In this document: piece after piece, positions 38,101 to 48,705 of the stretch | Layout: each line of letters starts with the position of its first letter | Position numbering within the stretch: the first letter of the stretch is position 1 | DNA from: Ruminococcus sp. | Lineage (GTDB): Bacteria; Bacillota; Clostridia; Oscillospirales; Ruminococcaceae | NCBI GenBank assembly: GCA_029062165.1 | Contig: JAIDQQ010000032.1 | Span: forward strand, 67,806-131,805 | Reading direction: 5' to 3' | Length of the DNA stretch: 64,000 nt | Notes under the pieces: model-generated | Told to the model about the DNA's origin: nothing | What the model saw: the letters and a program-made list of their open reading frames with translations, nothing else | Databases searched by the model: none | Made by a program: the position numbers and the translations under genes

Positions 38101-38856
38101 TCAGACCTTACGCAGTGCCGACTTATAGCGGAGGCGTAATTTATCCGTAATGAGTGCGATAAATTCGGAATTTGTAGGCTTGCCCTTTCCGGTATCCACT
38201 GTATAGCCGAAAAATGCATTTAGTGTATCGACATTTCCCCTGTCCCATGCTATTTCTATTGCGTGACGGATAGCACGTTCAACTCTTGAAGAAGTAGTGT
38301 CGTATATGCTTGCGACTGTAGGATACAGTAATTTTGTCACGCTGTCGAGAAGCGTTTTATCTTCAATCGAATACAGTATAGCAGTTCTTAAATAGTGATA
38401 GCCCTTTATATGTGCCGGTACGCCTAACTGATGTATTATATCAGTGACTACTATTTCCATGTCGTCACTCAAACTTGTTGCCCTGTCGCCGAGTGCCGAA
38501 TTTATAGCACTGCACAAATCGTCAGCATCATACGGTTTCAGCAGAAATTTTGACGCACCGTTTTCCATAACCTGACGTTCTATAAATTCGTTATCGTATG
38601 CGGAAGTCACTACGAAAACAGGGAATTTAACACCCTGTTCACGTACTTTTTTCATGAGTGCCAGAACATCACCGTTCTGTAAATTGATGTCAATAACAAC
38701 AACGTCCGGCGGGTCGTTCCTTATGGAATCCAGAATGACATTACAATCTTTTCTTCTTGTGTATGCGTACATACCTCTTTCACGGAGCTTATTGGCAACA
38801 CTTACACCTGTTTCGGCGGAATCGTCACCGATAAGCACTCTGATTTTATTGTTCAT
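38101..38856 (-). CDS. spo0A: Sporulation transcription factor Spo0A
   Basis: Receiver domain with [13 protein letters not shown]-terminal [27 protein letters not shown]...[31 protein letters not shown]...[18 protein letters not shown]. Confidence 0.96.
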   Translation of the reverse strand: MNNKIRVLIGDDSAETGVSVANKLRERGMYAYTRRKDCNVILDSIRNDPPDVVVIDINLQNGDVLALMKKVREQGVKFPVFVVTSAYDNEFIERQVMENGASKFLLKPYDADDLCSAINSALGDRATSLSDDMEIVVTDIIHQLGVPAHIKGYHYLRTAILYSIEDKTLLDSVTKLLYPTVASIYDTTSSRVERAIRHAIEIAWDRGNVDTLNAFFGYTVDTGKGKPTNSEFIALITDKLRLRYKSALRKV

Positions 38857-38991
38857 TTTTGTACCTCCTTTTGTTCAGTAAGTATATTCTATCATAGCAT
38901 ACAAAGGAAGTGCAACAGATTATTTTCAGACTTTTTATATTTTCAGCACGGGAAATAGGAGAAAATGTAGACGACAAAAATAAATGTCGTT

Positions 38992-40245
38992 TTATAGGTG
39001 CGATTTAGCAAGAATCCTGTCCGCAATTGTTCTTACTTTAGTGTTGGGCGGAAATAGTTTGTCGGCAATCTTTGAAAGAGCGTTTTTCCTGACGGGTCTT
39101 GAGTACACCGGCAAAATTTCAGGTTCTGTAATATTTTCTGTCCATTTTTTGTATATTCCGTCGGGAATGCATGAACGGAAGAAATTTCTGTCAGCAGGTG
39201 CGGAATGTCTTTCAAGGAATACAAACGGCAGTTCACAGCCGGTACAGGATATTTCATAATCACTGAAATATTTTTCGTATAAATACCTGAAATCATTCCT
39301 ACCCTGAATTATTTTCGGATTTTTTTCAAGATTAGATAAAATTTCACGTTGTAAATCTGTTTCCGGTGTGAAGTCTCCGATAATATCAAGCGTTCCGAAA
39401 ACAATGAAGCCAATCATATACGGATTGTTACAGAAATCCGATTTTATAACCTTATTCTGTGGTATATCGAAAGCGTACATTGCATAAAGTCCGAAAGCAC
39501 ACCTTAAAGCGAGATATTCCGGACTGTCTATATCAAGAAGTTTTTCCGCCTGTACGAATCCCCTTAACCGTCCGGATTTTACCATTAAAGGCACTTCCGG
39601 CGAAAGTAACAATGCCTTTGTACCATTCAGGACAGGTATTTCAACATCTTTTTCGACGTTTCCGCCAATGTGTATCAGTTCGGACGGTGAAACACCTGAT
39701 TTTTTCAGTACATCGCCGAAATCGTCCGAAAAAACAATATCGTCATAATTATCGTATCCGCAACCCGAAAGTATTTTCTTTATCAGTTTTTCCGGATATA
39801 TTCCGTCACATAGAATTATTACTTTCTTTTTATGGGATATTGCCTGTTTATAGAGAATTTTTCCACAGTTACGAGGTACTGTAAATTTTTCCAGTAAATC
39901 GCATTCAAGCTGAACAAGTCCGGAAATATCCTTTATTTTTGCAGTTCTGGAAATAATTCCATATATTTTTTCAAGACTTATATTACCGGATTTTTTCATA
40001 ACCGTATCACAGGCATATGTACGTATTTCATGGAAATTTTTCCCTGATTTACCGTATTTCCTGAAATCATCTTCCATAAGCATAAACATATCACGTTCCG
40101 AAGAAAACGGCATTACCGTTAAAACATCTTTCATACGGAAACTTACTGTTTTTATTTCCGGTCTGGAAATTTCATTCAGCATTTTGTTCAGAAGTTTTTC
40201 CTGCTCCGGCGTTGTCAGCATATCATGTTTTTCTTTTCTTACCAT
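38992..40245 (-). CDS. HAD-like protein of unknown function
   Basis: KVIILCDGIYPEKLIKKIL and FSDDFGDVLKKSGVSPSELIHIGGNVEKDVEIPVLNGTKALLL resemble HAD core. ATGGTAA overlap with the stop of the upstream GH26 gene. Confidence 0.6.
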   Translation of the reverse strand: MVRKEKHDMLTTPEQEKLLNKMLNEISRPEIKTVSFRMKDVLTVMPFSSERDMFMLMEDDFRKYGKSGKNFHEIRTYACDTVMKKSGNISLEKIYGIISRTAKIKDISGLVQLECDLLEKFTVPRNCGKILYKQAISHKKKVIILCDGIYPEKLIKKILSGCGYDNYDDIVFSDDFGDVLKKSGVSPSELIHIGGNVEKDVEIPVLNGTKALLLSPEVPLMVKSGRLRGFVQAEKLLDIDSPEYLALRCAFGLYAMYAFDIPQNKVIKSDFCNNPYMIGFIVFGTLDIIGDFTPETDLQREILSNLEKNPKIIQGRNDFRYLYEKYFSDYEISCTGCELPFVFLERHSAPADRNFFRSCIPDGIYKKWTENITEPEILPVYSRPVRKNALSKIADKLFPPNTKVRTIADRILAKSHL

Positions 40246-42137
40246 TCACTGTACCCATAGTCATAATCGTAATCGTAATTATAGTCGTAGCCGTCGTAAT
40301 TGTAATCGTCAACATATTCAGTTGTAGTAGTTTCCTCGTCCTCGATATAGCCGTAATTGTCAGCGGTGTCATCGTAGTCTTCAAGGTATTTCGTTGTAGT
40401 AGTTTCTTCGTCCTCAATGTAGCCGTATTCCTGTACCGGTTCTGTAGTAGGTTCTTCCTGTACGATTTCTTCAGAAAAGTTTCTTGTAGCGGACGGAAGT
40501 TCACCACCACCGGCGAGAAGTTTATACTCGTCGAGTGTAAGCGAACCTACTGAATTATACGCCTTTGTAAGTTCGTCCTTAGTGTTGTACTGTTCGGAAA
40601 ATGTACCGTTTTCGTCGGTAATATATTCACCGTTCCAAAGTCCGAAGAATGACCATACGGAATTATCACGGAACATAGCATTTATATCGGGTATATTGTC
40701 GCATTCACTGACGGCAATAATCTTATTGCTTATGTATTTCTGTACCGCCATAAGCTGTCCGGAACGACTGCCGAAGTTATCGGTATTGGTGTAGAGGTCA
40801 TAAGAAGCTATATCGTATGTGGACGGGTCAACGGCGTAAACATCGCTCATACCGTTCCATACCCATATCAGATTATCAAGTTCAAAATAATTCATATAGC
40901 GGTTGTACATAAGATTCCATAACCACTGATACGGAATTGCACCACCTGCCCCCCACCAGTATTCAGCACCCTCCGCCGAATCATATCCCAGTGACGCTTC
41001 ATAAAGCGGTCTCCATAAAACCGGCACACCGTTTTCCTTTAACGGTAAAAGTTGTTTTTCGGCGAAGTCGTCCATAGCGAGAACCATATTATAACAGTCG
41101 TCGGAAATAACACCGTTCAGATGTAAGTCTGAAAGTTCCTCTTGTGTTGACATTGAAATGTCATAATCTGTCATGGCGTTCCATATGGAAAAATTACTTT
41201 CTGTAGTATATATTGAAGACGCTGTCGACGGTGAATCCCATTCCCATGTTATACCATTTATACCGCCGTTCTGATGCCATTGTATACAGGCGTTGACGTT
41301 TGAAGTGTCTTCGATATTGTTTACTGTCGAGAATCTTATAGCCGGATATTGTCCTGTTATATCGTGGATAAGTTCAATTTCCGAGTTATCCGCACCCGAT
41401 ACATATTGTCCGGTGAGGGTATATTTTCCGTAGTTATCCGAAAGAAATTTTATCAGATTATTTGCTTCTATGGATATCCGCTGATTTACGGAAAAATCAT
41501 CTGTCTGATAGCTTATACTGTTTATTGCCGTACTGTTCGTTACGTTGAGATAGTCAAGCATTACTTCGCCTTCCGGAATTACTTCTATAAATACTGAACC
41601 TTTTTCAAGAAATACTCCGTGACAGGTTATTTTCTGAAAAATTCCGTCTGAACTTGTCGTGAAATTATATAATTCCTCACCGTCAAGAAGTACACGACAG
41701 TTTACGTTACTGTCTGAAGCTATACCTATTGAAATATCGTAATGCTGTGTAGCCGGAGCGTCGAGACGGAATTTAAGGGAAGTTTTTCCGTCTGTACCGA
41801 ATCCGGTTACATATCCGCCACCGCTGAAGCCCTCACGTTCATTTGTAGGTATTAAAGTTCCGGAAAGTCTTTCACGTTCCGCCTCGTACATATCACCGGC
41901 GTATGAGTGTTCCATTTCCGGATATGATACGGGATATTCTTCGGAAGTAACTACCGGTGGTTCAGTTACTTCTTCCGTGACAGGTTCTGTTATAGTTTCC
42001 GTGACAGTTTCTTCCGGTGACGGCGGTACAATGCCTGAACCGGAAACTTCATCTTTTTTATCCGCATTGCATGAAGTTACGGTCAGTACCGACATGGCAA
42101 CCGCAACAGTTGCAGATATATATTTAAGGATTTTCAT
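40239..42137 (-). CDS. GH26-family (beta-mannanase-like) lipoprotein with carbohydrate-binding N-terminal module and repetitive Tyr/Asp-rich tail
   Basis: Lipobox SVLTVTSC; catalytic region VLWRPLYEASLGYDSAEGAEYWWGAGG and IAVSECDNIPD; tail with two YGYIEDEETTTT units and YDYNYDYDYDYGYSEW. Confidence 0.85.
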   Translation of the reverse strand: MKILKYISATVAVAMSVLTVTSCNADKKDEVSGSGIVPPSPEETVTETITEPVTEEVTEPPVVTSEEYPVSYPEMEHSYAGDMYEAERERLSGTLIPTNEREGFSGGGYVTGFGTDGKTSLKFRLDAPATQHYDISIGIASDSNVNCRVLLDGEELYNFTTSSDGIFQKITCHGVFLEKGSVFIEVIPEGEVMLDYLNVTNSTAINSISYQTDDFSVNQRISIEANNLIKFLSDNYGKYTLTGQYVSGADNSEIELIHDITGQYPAIRFSTVNNIEDTSNVNACIQWHQNGGINGITWEWDSPSTASSIYTTESNFSIWNAMTDYDISMSTQEELSDLHLNGVISDDCYNMVLAMDDFAEKQLLPLKENGVPVLWRPLYEASLGYDSAEGAEYWWGAGGAIPYQWLWNLMYNRYMNYFELDNLIWVWNGMSDVYAVDPSTYDIASYDLYTNTDNFGSRSGQLMAVQKYISNKIIAVSECDNIPDINAMFRDNSVWSFFGLWNGEYITDENGTFSEQYNTKDELTKAYNSVGSLTLDEYKLLAGGGELPSATRNFSEEIVQEEPTTEPVQEYGYIEDEETTTTKYLEDYDDTADNYGYIEDEETTTTEYVDDYNYDGYDYNYDYDYDYGYSEW

Positions 42138-42168
42138 TTTATTTCCTCCAGTAATTTAATGGATTTTT

Positions 42169-44478
42169 TCATGTCCGGACTGTATACGTATAGTCTTTTA
42201 CGGTATTGAAAATTATAACGCCGTCCTCAATACGTGAGCCGACTGTTTCGCCGTCACGGACTATACTCACGACACAACCGGTACGGATATGACATTCAGT
42301 GTCGTAATCAGATGTTATCCGTGCTGATTTAAGTTTACCGTTCTGCCAGTCGATATCGACAGTGAATCCGCCTTTTGCACGTAATCCGTATATATGACCG
42401 TCTGCCCATTCGTCCGGAAGAGCAGGCAAAAGAACTATTTCACCGTCGACGCTCTGCATAATCGCCTGTATTATTGCAGATGCTCCGCCGAAATTGCCGT
42501 CTATTCTGAAATCCGGACTTTTATTCAGCATATCAGGACTTGTCGAGTATGCAAGAAGATTTTTTATATTTTCGTATACCATACGGCTATCGTGAAGTCT
42601 CGCCCACATATTAGCAATCCATGCACAACTCCAGCCGGTATGACCTCCGCCGTGTATGAGACGTCTTATTAATGTGGCTCTTCCGGCGTCGGCGAGTTTC
42701 GGAGTTTTATATGGTGTAATCAGGTCTGCCGGATATAGTGCAAAAAGTTGCGATATATGTCTGTGACCTGTTTCTACTTCGTCATAATCAACAGCCCATT
42801 CCTTTATCTGCCCATATTTTCCTATTTCAATAGGTGGTAACTTCTTAAGAAGTCCGGTCAGTTTTTTTACAAAAGTCTTGTCTTTGCCGAGGATTTCAGC
42901 CGATTTTATGACATTCCTGAAAAGTACGGTTATAATTTGTGTATCCATAGATGCACCCATACACAGACAACCTTTCACACCGTCGGCGGTGAGGTAGGTA
43001 TTTTCCGGCGATACTGACGGACACGTTACAAGTTTACCGTCTTCGTTTTCCGTAAGATAGTTTACGAAAAATTCAGCGGATTCTTTCATGATGTGGTACT
43101 TTTCGGCGAGGAAATCCTTGTCAAGCGTATATTCATAATGTTCAAATATATGCAGTGCAAGCCATGCTCCGCCTGTAACCCATATAGTCGACGGCAGAAA
43201 CATATCCTGTGGTGCGGTATCTCCCCATATATCCGTATTATGATGACATACAAAACCTTTTTCAATACCGTACATTTCCTTAGCGGTTATACGTCCGTTT
43301 TTGCAGATACGCTCTAACAAGTCGAAAAGTGGCATATGACATTCCGGAAGATTACAGCTTTCTGCAATCCAGTAGTTCATCTGTGTACTGAAATTCACAC
43401 TGTATCGGCTTCCTAACGGTGCGTTCATACTGTCGTTCCATATGCCCTGTATCGTCATAGGCTGACTACCGGCACGGCTTCCGGCAATCATGAGATACCG
43501 GCTGTAATTGAAGTACAATTCAATCAGCTTGTTATCGTGGATAAGTCGCTGACATTCCTTGTTATCGAGTTCATTTCCACGTAATCGGGCTATTCTCCTG
43601 TCGGTAGTGAGGGCGGAAATATTTTCGTCTCCGGAATTGTTATCGAGTGATAATTCAACACGTCCGAAAAGTTCCCTGTAGTCGCTGACGTGTCTGTAGA
43701 AAAGTTCGTCGTATTCGCACTGTAAAGCCATTTCCGCATCTATCTGTGCGGATTCGATATAATTTTTTGTATAGAAACTTGTCTTGACGGAAAATACTAT
43801 TGTAACTTCGTCGGCGTTCCGGACTGATATTTTATTACCGAGTGTGCGTATAGTACCGCCGTTTGCCTTAGCTCCGAGTACTCCGGCGAACATTATTCCC
43901 ATACCGCCTGTATAGAGTATCATGTTTTCGGCGTAAGGTCTGTTATCGTCGTAATAGTCTTCTCTGCCGTCGATATAGCACGATAATGTAATCATAGCCG
44001 TTTCAGACGACGTTATATTTATTACTATTACGTCGTCGGGAGCAGAAGCAAATACTTTTCTTGTATATACAACGCCGTTCACACTGAAAGAAGTTTCCGC
44101 TATAGCGTCGGCAATATCAAGACTACGTGAATATTCACGGACTTTGCCATTCAAGTCCATATCTATGTATAAATTTCCGAGTGGCATATATCTACGCATA
44201 TCAGGTGTGACACCCTGCATTTTCTGGAATGCAATTTTTTCAGCTTCCGGAATGTTTCCGGCTTTTATGAGTTCACGGACTTCACGGAATCCCTCCTGTG
44301 AATCGGGGTTGATTCTATGGCGGAGGTTTCCAGACCATACGGAATCTTCATTCAGGGTGATGATTTCATTTTTCGGTCTGCCGTAAATCATTCCGCCTAA
44401 TCTGCCGTTGCCTATCGGACAAGCCCAGCCGGAATCTTCTGCCGGACTGTCGTATTTCAGTAAAGTTTCATTGTTCAT
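42169..44478 (-). CDS. GH95-like alpha-L-fucosidase / glycoside hydrolase N domain protein
   Basis: WACPIGNGRLGGMIYG, GIWNDSMNAPLGSRYSVNFSTQMNYWIAESCNLPECHMPLFDL, FRIDGNFGGASAIIQAIMQS. Confidence 0.92.
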   Translation of the reverse strand: MNNETLLKYDSPAEDSGWACPIGNGRLGGMIYGRPKNEIITLNEDSVWSGNLRHRINPDSQEGFREVRELIKAGNIPEAEKIAFQKMQGVTPDMRRYMPLGNLYIDMDLNGKVREYSRSLDIADAIAETSFSVNGVVYTRKVFASAPDDVIVINITSSETAMITLSCYIDGREDYYDDNRPYAENMILYTGGMGIMFAGVLGAKANGGTIRTLGNKISVRNADEVTIVFSVKTSFYTKNYIESAQIDAEMALQCEYDELFYRHVSDYRELFGRVELSLDNNSGDENISALTTDRRIARLRGNELDNKECQRLIHDNKLIELYFNYSRYLMIAGSRAGSQPMTIQGIWNDSMNAPLGSRYSVNFSTQMNYWIAESCNLPECHMPLFDLLERICKNGRITAKEMYGIEKGFVCHHNTDIWGDTAPQDMFLPSTIWVTGGAWLALHIFEHYEYTLDKDFLAEKYHIMKESAEFFVNYLTENEDGKLVTCPSVSPENTYLTADGVKGCLCMGASMDTQIITVLFRNVIKSAEILGKDKTFVKKLTGLLKKLPPIEIGKYGQIKEWAVDYDEVETGHRHISQLFALYPADLITPYKTPKLADAGRATLIRRLIHGGGHTGWSCAWIANMWARLHDSRMVYENIKNLLAYSTSPDMLNKSPDFRIDGNFGGASAIIQAIMQSVDGEIVLLPALPDEWADGHIYGLRAKGGFTVDIDWQNGKLKSARITSDYDTECHIRTGCVVSIVRDGETVGSRIEDGVIIFNTVKDYTYTVRT

Positions 44479-44774
44479 AAAAAATACTCCTTAAAGTTTT
44501 CAGAGACTTTCTGTTATCAGTTTATTATACCACACTTCAGACCATTTTGCAAACTTCCGGCGTAATTCTGAAAAAATTCATAAATATTATTATTTCAATG
44601 GTATACGTTTTATGCAGATATACCATAAATAAGCCTTACAGGCGGAAAATGTCAGATAAAGTCAGGGGGAAATTATTGTTTTATTTAAAAAAATCGTAAA
44701 ACTAATGACAAACCGGAAAAAATATGTTATAATAAGTTAGATGTACCAAAATTTTCCGGAGTGTGAAAAAAATT

Positions 44775-46241
44775 ATGAACAAATATACAAATCTTGCAAA
44801 AAATACCCTCGTATTTGCCATAGGAAATTTCGGGTCAAAGATACTTGTAATTCTCCTTACGAGGCTGTATTCAAACAACATCAATCCTGCCGACAGCAGT
44901 ACGAAAGAACTTCTTGAAATAACTGCTAATTTTCTTCTGCCGATATTCACGTTTTCAATGTCTGAAGCCGTCATACGTTACGGACTTGACAGGAAGTACA
45001 AAAAACAGGAAGTCTTTACAACATCAATGATACTGAATTTTATAGGACTTGTCTTGATGTTCCTGCTGTTTCCGGCTATCCGACGAATACCGTTTCTTAA
45101 TTTTGTCGACGGCTATTCAATGCAGTTACTGGTTTATGTATGTACTTCTTCAATACGTTCACTGTGTTCGCAGTTCCTAAGGGCGAGAGGTCGTGTTAAA
45201 TTATATGCCTTCGACGGTGTTCTTGCCACTCTGACGCTTTTCATTTTCAACGTTATTTTCATATCTAATATGAAGATGGGCGTTAAAGGTTTTATGCTTT
45301 CCGTCATACTTTCCGATGCCTGTTCAGCGTTGTTCATATTCTTTGTATCGGATATGAAAAGATATACCGGTATAAAGTATTTCAACAGGAAACTTGCAAG
45401 AAGTATGCTGAAATTCGCCGTACCGCTTATTCCGACTGTAATTATGTGGGTTATAACAGGTTTTTCCGACAGACTTTTCATACGCTACATGAAAAGCGAC
45501 GTTGTACAGCTTGGCGAAGACGCTGCCGGTATATACGGTTATGCTACAAAAATTCCTAATCTTATATCAATGATTTCAACTATTTTCTTTCAGGCGTGGA
45601 ATATGTCCGCCATACAGGAAAACCGCTCCAAAGACCGCAGTAAATTCTATGAAAAAGTCTATACGGCGTATGAAGCTATATTGTTTATTGCCTCGGCGAT
45701 ACTCATTGCCGGTACTAAAATAATAACACCGCTCCTTGTAAGTGACAAGAATTTCAGCGAATACGGTGACGTATATGTTTATACACCTATTCTTGTAGTT
45801 GCGGTACTTTTCATGTGTCTTGACCAGTTCTTAAGCAGTATATACACCGCTACGAAACATACTACGAATTCATTCTGGACAAGTTTCGTTGCAAGTATGG
45901 CAAATATCGTACTCAATTATTTCCTGATTCCCGTGTGGGGTATACAAGGTGCATCTATAGCAACTTTCCTAAGTTACTATCTCTGCTTCTGGGTAAGAAT
46001 AATTGACGCAAGATATTATATACATTTCAGATTCAATGGTGTGCGTTCGATAGCAAATACAACATTTATACTTCTTATGTGCGTATGTATGGCGAAAACT
46101 CCTAAATTATACGGTTTATGGATAACAGTTCTTCTTTTATTCATTCTGATTATAAACTACAAGGCATTACTTCTTACAGTAAACAAATTTGTCAGGAGAT
46201 TCACCGGAAGACTTAAAACCGCTAAGCCTTTAAGAAAATAA
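44775..46241 (+). CDS. Polysaccharide flippase (MOP/MATE superfamily, oligosaccharide exporter)
   Basis: 12-14 TM pattern; NTLVFAIGNFGSKILVILLTRLYSNNINPADSSTKELL; exact start uncertain (GTG 44763 or ATG 44775). Confidence 0.88.
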   Translation: MNKYTNLAKNTLVFAIGNFGSKILVILLTRLYSNNINPADSSTKELLEITANFLLPIFTFSMSEAVIRYGLDRKYKKQEVFTTSMILNFIGLVLMFLLFPAIRRIPFLNFVDGYSMQLLVYVCTSSIRSLCSQFLRARGRVKLYAFDGVLATLTLFIFNVIFISNMKMGVKGFMLSVILSDACSALFIFFVSDMKRYTGIKYFNRKLARSMLKFAVPLIPTVIMWVITGFSDRLFIRYMKSDVVQLGEDAAGIYGYATKIPNLISMISTIFFQAWNMSAIQENRSKDRSKFYEKVYTAYEAILFIASAILIAGTKIITPLLVSDKNFSEYGDVYVYTPILVVAVLFMCLDQFLSSIYTATKHTTNSFWTSFVASMANIVLNYFLIPVWGIQGASIATFLSYYLCFWVRIIDARYYIHFRFNGVRSIANTTFILLMCVCMAKTPKLYGLWITVLLLFILIINYKALLLTVNKFVRRFTGRLKTAKPLRK

Positions 46242-46373
46242 TACCATGTAACGAAATTCATTTTATTAAATTATTAAAAAATATCAGAAATGTTGAAATC
46301 ACTGTAAAGATGTGTTATAATAAAATATAATTACCTTAAACGGAAAAATAAGTAAAAAAGGATGGGATATTCT

Positions 46374-47597
46374 ATGAAAAAGAAGAAATTTTCGGTTCTG
46401 AGGTGTTTTATCTCGATAATATGCCTGCTGTTTATAGTTTCAGCCGTGGGAATAAATATTATATACTCACAGAAAAAAACTCCTGACTTTATGGGAAGAT
46501 ATTTCTATATCGTCACTGAAAGAGATACAAATGGTATAAATGATATTACACAGGGAGCAGCTATAATCGCAAAGGAAGCCTCCGGAATAAGCATAGCTCA
46601 AAAAGACCTTGTATTATGCAGTCCGTCCGGAGATGCCAATAATTTAAGACTATGTGGTATTTTCAACGTCATTACAGATGAGGACGGTACAGAAAAATAT
46701 CAGCTTTATTATGACGGTCACGAGGATAACGCTGAACTTATTACCAAAGACAGTATAAAGGCTATATGTACAGGCTATCCCGAAAGTGTTGAACTCGGAA
46801 AATTTATTACTTTTACAAGAAGCGTCCCTGGTATAGTTGTTGAACTTATTATACCGTGCATTATTTTACTGGTATTCTTTATTTCCCGACTTGCTTCAAA
46901 AGATGACGACGAAGATGAAGAAATACCGGATTTCAAATCTGAAAAACGTACTCCCGAAAGAAAGAAAACACAGTCAGCTACCGGCAATCCGTTATTTGAA
47001 CCCTCACAGGAAATTTCTTCCGACGAACTCGAAAGAAAAAAACAGTCTATAGCGGAAAATTTCACACAGAAAAAAGTCAATCCGGATTCACCTTATCAGA
47101 AAGAAAAAGAACGTACTATGCAGTTTAAAGCAAGCCGTCCGGAAAATGCAAAGAATATTCCACGTACATCTCCTGCCCCATCCGCTGACAAGATAAGAGA
47201 AGATATTCGCCGTAAAAATGACTACGAAGGAACACATATCAGAAAATCGGACACTCCGGAAAAAGAAACCGTTCCTAAGACTATAAAACCTGTAAAGCCG
47301 ATAGCTCCGGTAAAATCTTCTTCTACTTACGCAAAACCGGAAACATCAGATGATAATACAGGTGTTATTCCAACTTCTCAGGTTACGGAATTTTCTTCCG
47401 CTCCGGAAGAGACAAGAAACAGTGTCGAGGAAATCAAGAATAATATCAACAGAAAATATGAACCGAAAAAAAGCAGTTCACCGGATATTTCCGACATTTT
47501 AAACCGTTCTGAAACAAGTCGACGCAAACGCAATGTTTCTGACATGACCGTTGATGACCTGCTCCGTATTATCGAGGAAGAAAAGAAAAAACTCTGA
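46374..47597 (+). CDS. Signal-peptidase-I-like two-TM protein with long disordered cytoplasmic tail
   Basis: N-terminal TM, extracytoplasmic domain with QKDLVLCS...DSIKAICTGYPESVELGKFITFTRSVPGIVVELIIPCIILLVFF resembling the C-terminal part of SipW-type signal peptidases; then Ser/Lys/Pro-rich tail. Confidence 0.5.
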   Translation: MKKKKFSVLRCFISIICLLFIVSAVGINIIYSQKKTPDFMGRYFYIVTERDTNGINDITQGAAIIAKEASGISIAQKDLVLCSPSGDANNLRLCGIFNVITDEDGTEKYQLYYDGHEDNAELITKDSIKAICTGYPESVELGKFITFTRSVPGIVVELIIPCIILLVFFISRLASKDDDEDEEIPDFKSEKRTPERKKTQSATGNPLFEPSQEISSDELERKKQSIAENFTQKKVNPDSPYQKEKERTMQFKASRPENAKNIPRTSPAPSADKIREDIRRKNDYEGTHIRKSDTPEKETVPKTIKPVKPIAPVKSSSTYAKPETSDDNTGVIPTSQVTEFSSAPEETRNSVEEIKNNINRKYEPKKSSSPDISDILNRSETSRRKRNVSDMTVDDLLRIIEEEKKKL

Positions 47598-47604
47598 TTC
47601 TTAA

Positions 47605-47632
47605 AAAAAAACCGTTCCGGCGGTTTTTTTTT
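47605..47632 (+). terminator. Rho-independent terminator
   Basis: AAAAACCGttccggCGGTTTTTTTTT. Confidence 0.7.
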
Positions 47633-47687
47633 ATAAATAATTTTATACGGTCTGCGTATAATAACTTTACATAACCCGTGAACTGAC

Positions 47688-47716
47688 TTGACAAATTATA
47701 TCCTGTTATGTATAAT
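47688..47716 (+). promoter_or_regulatory. Consensus promoter upstream of cyclophilin-like gene
   Basis: TTGACA-17 nt-TATAAT, both hexamers exact. Confidence 0.85.
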
Positions 47717-47755
47717 ATTATATGGTACTTTAAAATAATTTGTGAGGAAATCAGT

Positions 47756-48556
47756 ATGCATAACAACAAAAACAAAAACTTTACTAAAACTCTTATTATA
47801 ATGATAGTCATTGCCGGACTTCTTACACTCGGAATGATGATTCTTGAGCAGGTACGGAAAAGCAATGATACTTATGTAACCATTGACCTTGACAATCTTA
47901 ATCTCGTACAGCTTGACGGCGTAAAGGACGGTGACCCGATTGCTATATTTGAAACTACTATCGGTGAGATACGTTTTGTATTATATCCGGAATATTCCCC
48001 TGAAGCCGTCGCAAATTTTACAGAACTTGTCAACAGCGGTTACTATGACGGAACATATTTCTATAACTCCGAAAGTGGTGTATATTCCTCAGCCGGTTCA
48101 AAACAGAAAGACGGTTCATATCCGAAAGGCGATAAACATGAAAGAATAAAACGTGAACTGAATCAGGATTTATGGACTTTCAAGGGGGCTGTATGCTGTG
48201 CAACTACCGATTTTGAAAGAAGTTTCAAGGAAATGCTTCTCGGTGGTGGTACTTACTATTGCGGTAGCCGTCTTAATTTCCTGAATACTATTGAATTTAC
48301 TGACGAATTAAAAGAACAGTTCAGGGCATCTGATACAAGCGAGGAACTCGTTGAAGCGTTCATAGAAAACGGCGGTATTCCGAATTTTTCCCAACAGATG
48401 ACTGTTATCGGACAGGTTTATGAGGGGCTTGATATTGTCGAAAAACTCGCATCACTGGAATCTACTGACAACGGTTATTATAAAATTCCCGACGAAGATA
48501 TTATGATTATTTCCGCAAAAACTGATATATATTCCGGTAATGAAATTCAGGAATAA
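47756..48556 (+). CDS. Membrane-anchored cyclophilin-like protein with degenerate active site
   Basis: FETTIGEIRFVLYPEYSPEAVANFTELVNSGYYDGTYFYNSESG..., GQVYEGLDIVEKLASLES; the FHRVIxxFMIQGGD motif is not preserved. Confidence 0.8.
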   Translation: MHNNKNKNFTKTLIIMIVIAGLLTLGMMILEQVRKSNDTYVTIDLDNLNLVQLDGVKDGDPIAIFETTIGEIRFVLYPEYSPEAVANFTELVNSGYYDGTYFYNSESGVYSSAGSKQKDGSYPKGDKHERIKRELNQDLWTFKGAVCCATTDFERSFKEMLLGGGTYYCGSRLNFLNTIEFTDELKEQFRASDTSEELVEAFIENGGIPNFSQQMTVIGQVYEGLDIVEKLASLESTDNGYYKIPDEDIMIISAKTDIYSGNEIQE

Positions 48557-48705
48557 TTACGGCATTTCAGTAAAAAAATTATATGTTTTTCCGGTGTCTT
48601 TGACATATTGTTACAAATTTAACCGGAAACTATTTACAAATAAAAAATTATGTTGTATAATAAATAAGCAAATCAATTATCATTTTGAATAGGAGTTAAG
48701 AATTT

